Assembly: GCA_021740085.1 (NCBI GenBank)
Contig: JAIPAL010000001.1
Coordinates: 1 to 64,000, forward strand
DNA: 64,000 nt
Reading direction: 5' to 3'
Source of the DNA: Crocinitomicaceae bacterium
GTDB lineage: Bacteria > Bacteroidota > Bacteroidia > Flavobacteriales_D > Crocinitomicaceae
The position numbers were made by a program, and so were the translations under genes. Every line of letters begins with the position of its first letter. The stretch's first letter is position 1. The notes under the pieces are model-generated. The model saw nothing but the letters and a program-made list of their open reading frames with translations, did no database searches and had not been told where the DNA came from. This document shows, piece by piece, positions 59,671 to 64,000 of the stretch.

Positions 59671-62490
59671 AATAGTAATATGCCCCGCAGCCTCACGACC
59701 ATCATTGGTAATTAATCGATAAAAATAAACCCCCTGTTCTAATTTATTTCCATTTTGGTCTTCTCCTTTAAACAAAAGAGATTGGTTATTCATTTCATAG
59801 ACAAGATTTCCCCATCTATTAATTATGTAAAGGGTAAATTCTGTGCAATCTACAAACAAAGAATTAATTGTTAATACATCATTTATTCCGTCATTGTTAG
59901 GAGTTAAAACATTAGGGATTTCTAAGTTTTCAATGGTAACTGAAGGAATAATGGTGAATAGAAGTGGTGTATTAAAATCACACCCGTTTTCTCCTTCTAT
60001 AAATAATGTCCCAATATAATTGCCTGGACTTGTGAAGGTTGTAGTAAATTCCTGTGTGTTGAAATCTCCAATTCCTGTGATTGTCCAATAAAGTTGGTCA
60101 ATAACATAATTTCCAGTTAGTATTTCTGCACTAAAATCTGCCACCTGGCCACATTGAGGGGTAACCTGTGGAATAAGTTGCGGTATTGATGTAATAATTA
60201 CGTTAGCGGTGTCACTCATTGGGCAGTCCTCAGAACTCGTCGCGCTTACTATAACAGTATAATTACCTATAGAATCATATATATGTGTGCCATTGGCGTT
60301 CGTTCCAGTTTGACCATCACCATAGTTAATAAAATAAGTGCAGTTGATGTTAGGAGGGGTAATTGTGGACCACGCTAATGCGGTAGTGTACGTGGCTGTT
60401 TCTCCATCACATAAGGGGCTTAAGCTGAGGTTAATCGCCGGATAAGGATTAAACGTTATTGAAAACGTGTCTGCCGCAGTGCAATTATTTTGAGTTGTTA
60501 ATTCTACCCAATATGTCTGGGTGGAATATGCCCCATTCGTGGCAGTTACATTGTTTAATGTTTGTCCTGATCCTATACTATTGTTTGCATCGTACCAAGT
60601 TATGCCGGTCATTGGATCAGAGGGGTCCGTTTGATAGCTACTTAAGAACCCTATTGCGTTGCCACAAGTATCACTAGGGCCGGCATATTGAATTGAGTTA
60701 GGGTTAAAAACAACGATGGTATCTTGATTTATTGGAGATATACAATTTCCTAAAGAGGATACTAATTCAACCGTGTAATTACCTGGAGATAATGCGCTTA
60801 AATTAAAGTTGGAACCTTGTAAATTTAAGGTATCGTTAAAAATCCAATCAAGGGAGAAAAAAGAACTTGCATTTGTTGAAACAAAAAGAGTATCTCCAAA
60901 ACACAAGGGTGAATTCGTTATTATACCGGGAAGAGGTGGTGTGGCAATGATAATTATAGCTACTGTATCGGGTATTAATTCGCATGATCCCGCTGTAAAT
61001 CCACTTATTATATAATTTCCCGATTGCGCAGGAACAACATTAAGTAACTGTAGGTTAATACCATTAGAATTAACCCCTAAAGGACCCGTCCAATTATACG
61101 TTGCCCCTGGCAAAGAATCCGTTGTTAATGCTAAGGTATCGCCACTACAAAGAATGGATGCATTAGACTCTATTTCATATTTATAGGCAGCGAAATCACT
61201 AAAATACCCATATCTACAACCCGAACTTGCACCACCATGAATTACTCCGAGGTGAAATTTAGAGTTGGGATTTTCTACTCTACTTGCTTGCTGTACACCG
61301 ATAAATGACGTTCCATCAATTTGTGCATATTTCCATGCGCCCGCTGTTCCGGGCACAGGCTGGAATATCCCCGGACCTATATTTGCTGGGGAGCCATTTA
61401 GCGTAAATGTGTTTTCTCCCCCCGTCGGCACTAAAATATTAATCGCGAAAAACTCGTTGGTAGACCGAACGAAAGCAACCGTGTTTGAACCGGTACACAC
61501 AATCGGCGGGACAATTGCGCCTCCAACCTCACAACCGAACCCAGAGGTGTGCAAAACATAAACCGGTTTATCTGTTTGTGTATAAGCCGTAGCGTTCGTT
61601 TGAGTATGAACGTACATATCTGTTATGTTTAATATGGCGACATTAACGCCGTCTATTGTTACTTGCGTATTATTTTGGGTGGCAACAATATAAACTTTAT
61701 CAGGACCATTTAAATATCCTTTAATTGTAATGTGTTCTTTGCCTGTAACAGAAATTGGAATGATTTGATCCCCCATTAAATCGGCACAGCCACCGTAAGG
61801 CGCGCCAGACATAGAATCATCAACAATAGTAATGGCAATCGGTTTATCAGCAACAACTGTTGATCCAGATAAATGCAATCCAGCAGAGGTACTTACCGCT
61901 TGGGCACTATAAGTTTCTCCTTTTTGAAGAATTATTACAAAAGGAACGTTGGCAGGATGCCCAACAATATCGTTTTTTGGATTGATAGTGACCGTTGTAT
62001 TATTTTGAGTAGCCACAATGTCAAAACCAGAGCGTGCATAGGCTGCGTTATTAAGAAAGTTTTGGAAAGGCACGATAAATTGTGTTCCCAAGGAATTCTT
62101 TCCTTTAAGCGTAAATATATCCGGGTTACAATTGCAGCTTGGTGTTACTTCATAATAAGCCATGATAGGGGTGGTGGAAACAATTTTAAACCCGAAAGGC
62201 AAAATCATGTTTGGTGGTTTATTTTCTGTTATATCAACCCAAGCTGTTAAATCGAGTGTTTGTGCTGCATTAATTCCAAGATTAATTATTTGTACTGGAA
62301 AAGCAGGATTTGCGGGCTGAGAGATGGTAATTGTTGCGGCCGTATTTAAGGTCGCGAACCTCAATACAATTGGTCTGTCGCCATGGCTTTGAGCGACCTC
62401 TGGGGCAACAAACCAAAAAAGCGTATCTGTTTGACCAAAAGAAAAGGATACTTGAAAAACAATTACAACAAATAAAATAATTTTATTCAT
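59665..62490 (-). CDS. Secreted adhesin-like protein: IgGFc-binding-type N-terminal region, PKD-like domains, T9SS type B C-terminal domain
   Basis: FWFVAPEVAQSHGDRPIVLRFATLNTAATITISQPA...; INYGDGQTGTNANGTHIYDSIGNYTVIVSAT (PKD); EIPNVLTPNNDGINDVLTINSLFVDCTEFTLYIINRWGNLVYE. Confidence 0.85.
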   Translation of the reverse strand: MNKIILFVVIVFQVSFSFGQTDTLFWFVAPEVAQSHGDRPIVLRFATLNTAATITISQPANPAFPVQIINLGINAAQTLDLTAWVDITENKPPNMILPFGFKIVSTTPIMAYYEVTPSCNCNPDIFTLKGKNSLGTQFIVPFQNFLNNAAYARSGFDIVATQNNTTVTINPKNDIVGHPANVPFVIILQKGETYSAQAVSTSAGLHLSGSTVVADKPIAITIVDDSMSGAPYGGCADLMGDQIIPISVTGKEHITIKGYLNGPDKVYIVATQNNTQVTIDGVNVAILNITDMYVHTQTNATAYTQTDKPVYVLHTSGFGCEVGGAIVPPIVCTGSNTVAFVRSTNEFFAINILVPTGGENTFTLNGSPANIGPGIFQPVPGTAGAWKYAQIDGTSFIGVQQASRVENPNSKFHLGVIHGGASSGCRYGYFSDFAAYKYEIESNASILCSGDTLALTTDSLPGATYNWTGPLGVNSNGINLQLLNVVPAQSGNYIISGFTAGSCELIPDTVAIIIIATPPLPGIITNSPLCFGDTLFVSTNASSFFSLDWIFNDTLNLQGSNFNLSALSPGNYTVELVSSLGNCISPINQDTIVVFNPNSIQYAGPSDTCGNAIGFLSSYQTDPSDPMTGITWYDANNSIGSGQTLNNVTATNGAYSTQTYWVELTTQNNCTAADTFSITFNPYPAINLSLSPLCDGETATYTTALAWSTITPPNINCTYFINYGDGQTGTNANGTHIYDSIGNYTVIVSATSSEDCPMSDTANVIITSIPQLIPQVTPQCGQVADFSAEILTGNYVIDQLYWTITGIGDFNTQEFTTTFTSPGNYIGTLFIEGENGCDFNTPLLFTIIPSVTIENLEIPNVLTPNNDGINDVLTINSLFVDCTEFTLYIINRWGNLVYEMNNQSLLFKGEDQNGNKLEQGVYFYRLITNDGREAAGHITIL

Positions 62491-62515
62491 AATTCATTAC
62501 AATAAGAGGGGGCAC

Positions 62516-64000
62516 TTAATTTTTTATTATTCGCATTATTTGTTTTTCATCTATTGATCTTACTTCAACAAAATAAATTCCCGGTGCGTAATCCATTTTC
62601 GCTGTGAATGACTCTGAACCGTCAATATAGAAGTTATCTATTAATCTACTATTGGCATCAAATAAATTGATGGAGCCAGTAAACGCCTCATCAAATGTTA
62701 TGCTCCACATGTCTTGCACTGGATTAGGAAAGACCTTTATGCCTGACAAACTTCCTTCTTCAATAGAAACATAATTAATAGTTATACAATTGGATGTGTC
62801 GGTACAACCATTAGAATTAGTGGTGACAACGGCATAAACGCCATTTTGCGTAACCGTATAGTTTGCACTTGTTGCTGCGGGAATGGCTCCTAAAGTCGTA
62901 CAATTTATCCATTGGTATTGAAGACCAGGTAAGCTAGAATTTATCACCAAACCATTAGCAGAAATGGTGTTATTAATTTGCTCCAAGGACAGGTTTAAAG
63001 TCACTAAACTATCACACCCTTGCATATTTGTTTGGTTAGAAGTGTAAGTTCCCGCTTGAGTATAAGACGTGCCATTGAATAAATAACTATCTCCTTGACA
63101 AATCGAAACATCAAGAGCAACTTCATCACTTTGGCATGTTATATTTATAAAGTCCAGGTAATTTGACGTTGGAAGTTGTATGCTTGTATAACCAACAAGG
63201 GGGGAAGCCATCGTAGTTGGGTTCACGTTAGACACCGCAACAGAAGATGGATAGGTAAAGGTCCAAGAGGCAGGGCCTGGTCCGGCCAATATATCTGTTA
63301 CTGTCATGGATTGATTCGTACAAGTTGCATATGAAACTTGTATTTCTGGTTGACCCGCTAAATCGAAAGAAATAGAGTCCATGGCTAAAGAATCTCCAGA
63401 CGCTAAATAAATAGATTCCGAAATTCCTGAAGCACCATTTCCCCCAGCACCACCATTTCCTCCTGCTCCCCCATTTCCTCCCTTACCGCCTTCACCTATT
63501 TCAGACGAACAAGTAGTTTGTCGCGCGGCGCCAATTCCCCCAGCTGCACCAATTCCTCCTGCACCTCCTGTGCCACCTAATCCTGCAGTACCCATTAAAA
63601 CAAAGCAATCCATGAATTGACCTGAAGGCCCATTATCATTTAGATATATACCAAAAGAGCTTCCACCGCCATAACCACCTGTACCGCCGTCACCACCTTG
63701 TCCGCCACCACCTGCACCTGAACCTCCATTTCCAGGACCATTGTCGCATAAAGTACACACTTGTCTGCCTCCTCCTCCTCCTGAGCCTCCTCCTGAACCA
63801 CCACAAGCAAAGGTTCCCGATGGAGCCTGTGCTCCTGGTGTCCAAAATCCATTTATGACAAGGCCATTGGGGCCCAATCCACCTGCTACTCCGTTCGTTC
63901 CTGCTACACCATTAGCACCATCTGTTGCGTCTCCTCCAGGATCACCGTCTAATCCTCTTGCGCCACCAGTACCACCGGGCAAACAAGTAGAGGCGCCTCC
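62516..64000 (-). CDS. Glycine-rich secreted protein with T9SS type A sorting domain; 5' end beyond window
   Basis: Gly-rich GGxGGxGG tract, then C-term VFPNPVQDMWSITFDEAFTGSINLFDANSRLIDNFYIDGSESFTAKMDYAPGIYFVEVRSIDEKQIMRIIKN; frame open to position 64000. Confidence 0.85.
   Translation of the reverse strand, partial: GGASTCLPGGTGGARGLDGDPGGDATDGANGVAGTNGVAGGLGPNGLVINGFWTPGAQAPSGTFACGGSGGGSGGGGGRQVCTLCDNGPGNGGSGAGGGGQGGDGGTGGYGGGSSFGIYLNDNGPSGQFMDCFVLMGTAGLGGTGGAGGIGAAGGIGAARQTTCSSEIGEGGKGGNGGAGGNGGAGGNGASGISESIYLASGDSLAMDSISFDLAGQPEIQVSYATCTNQSMTVTDILAGPGPASWTFTYPSSVAVSNVNPTTMASPLVGYTSIQLPTSNYLDFINITCQSDEVALDVSICQGDSYLFNGTSYTQAGTYTSNQTNMQGCDSLVTLNLSLEQINNTISANGLVINSSLPGLQYQWINCTTLGAIPAATSANYTVTQNGVYAVVTTNSNGCTDTSNCITINYVSIEEGSLSGIKVFPNPVQDMWSITFDEAFTGSINLFDANSRLIDNFYIDGSESFTAKMDYAPGIYFVEVRSIDEKQIMRIIKN

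Overview
A 64-kb Bacteroidota chromosome segment, probably Flavobacteriales/Crocinitomicaceae-like judging from T9SS C-terminal domains, gene content and synteny (taxonomy is an inference). Most of it is ordinary core genome: ileS, ppk1, an lpxH-like phosphoesterase, galE, tatD, ansA, pth, asnS, rpoN, glmS, panC/panD, hldE-like, a carotenoid-tailoring operon, hemL, kynU, purN, acpP/fabF/rnc, sdhC-A-B, ldcA-like, ispD, cysS and pepP. Several very large T9SS-secreted adhesin-like proteins are also present. The unusual part is an accessory, AT-rich block at about 17.4-28.65 kb between a BBP2-like porin gene and tRNA-Ser(GGA). It holds poorly characterised genes and three same-orientation copies of a structured, covarying hairpin repeat. 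It also holds a perfect 96-bp tandem repeat carrying the 3' end of the tRNA-Ser, and two candidate undescribed operons. The first is a 58-aa Cys-rich secreted peptide missed by the ORF track, followed by an anchored propeller-like protein and a MauE/DoxX-like redox membrane protein. The second is a translationally coupled set: a small 'CPPNCS' protein, a multi-TM protein, a histidine kinase and a LuxR-type response regulator. No rRNA, CRISPR array, transposase or integrase was recognised. All assignments come from reading the sequence by eye; no searches were run.
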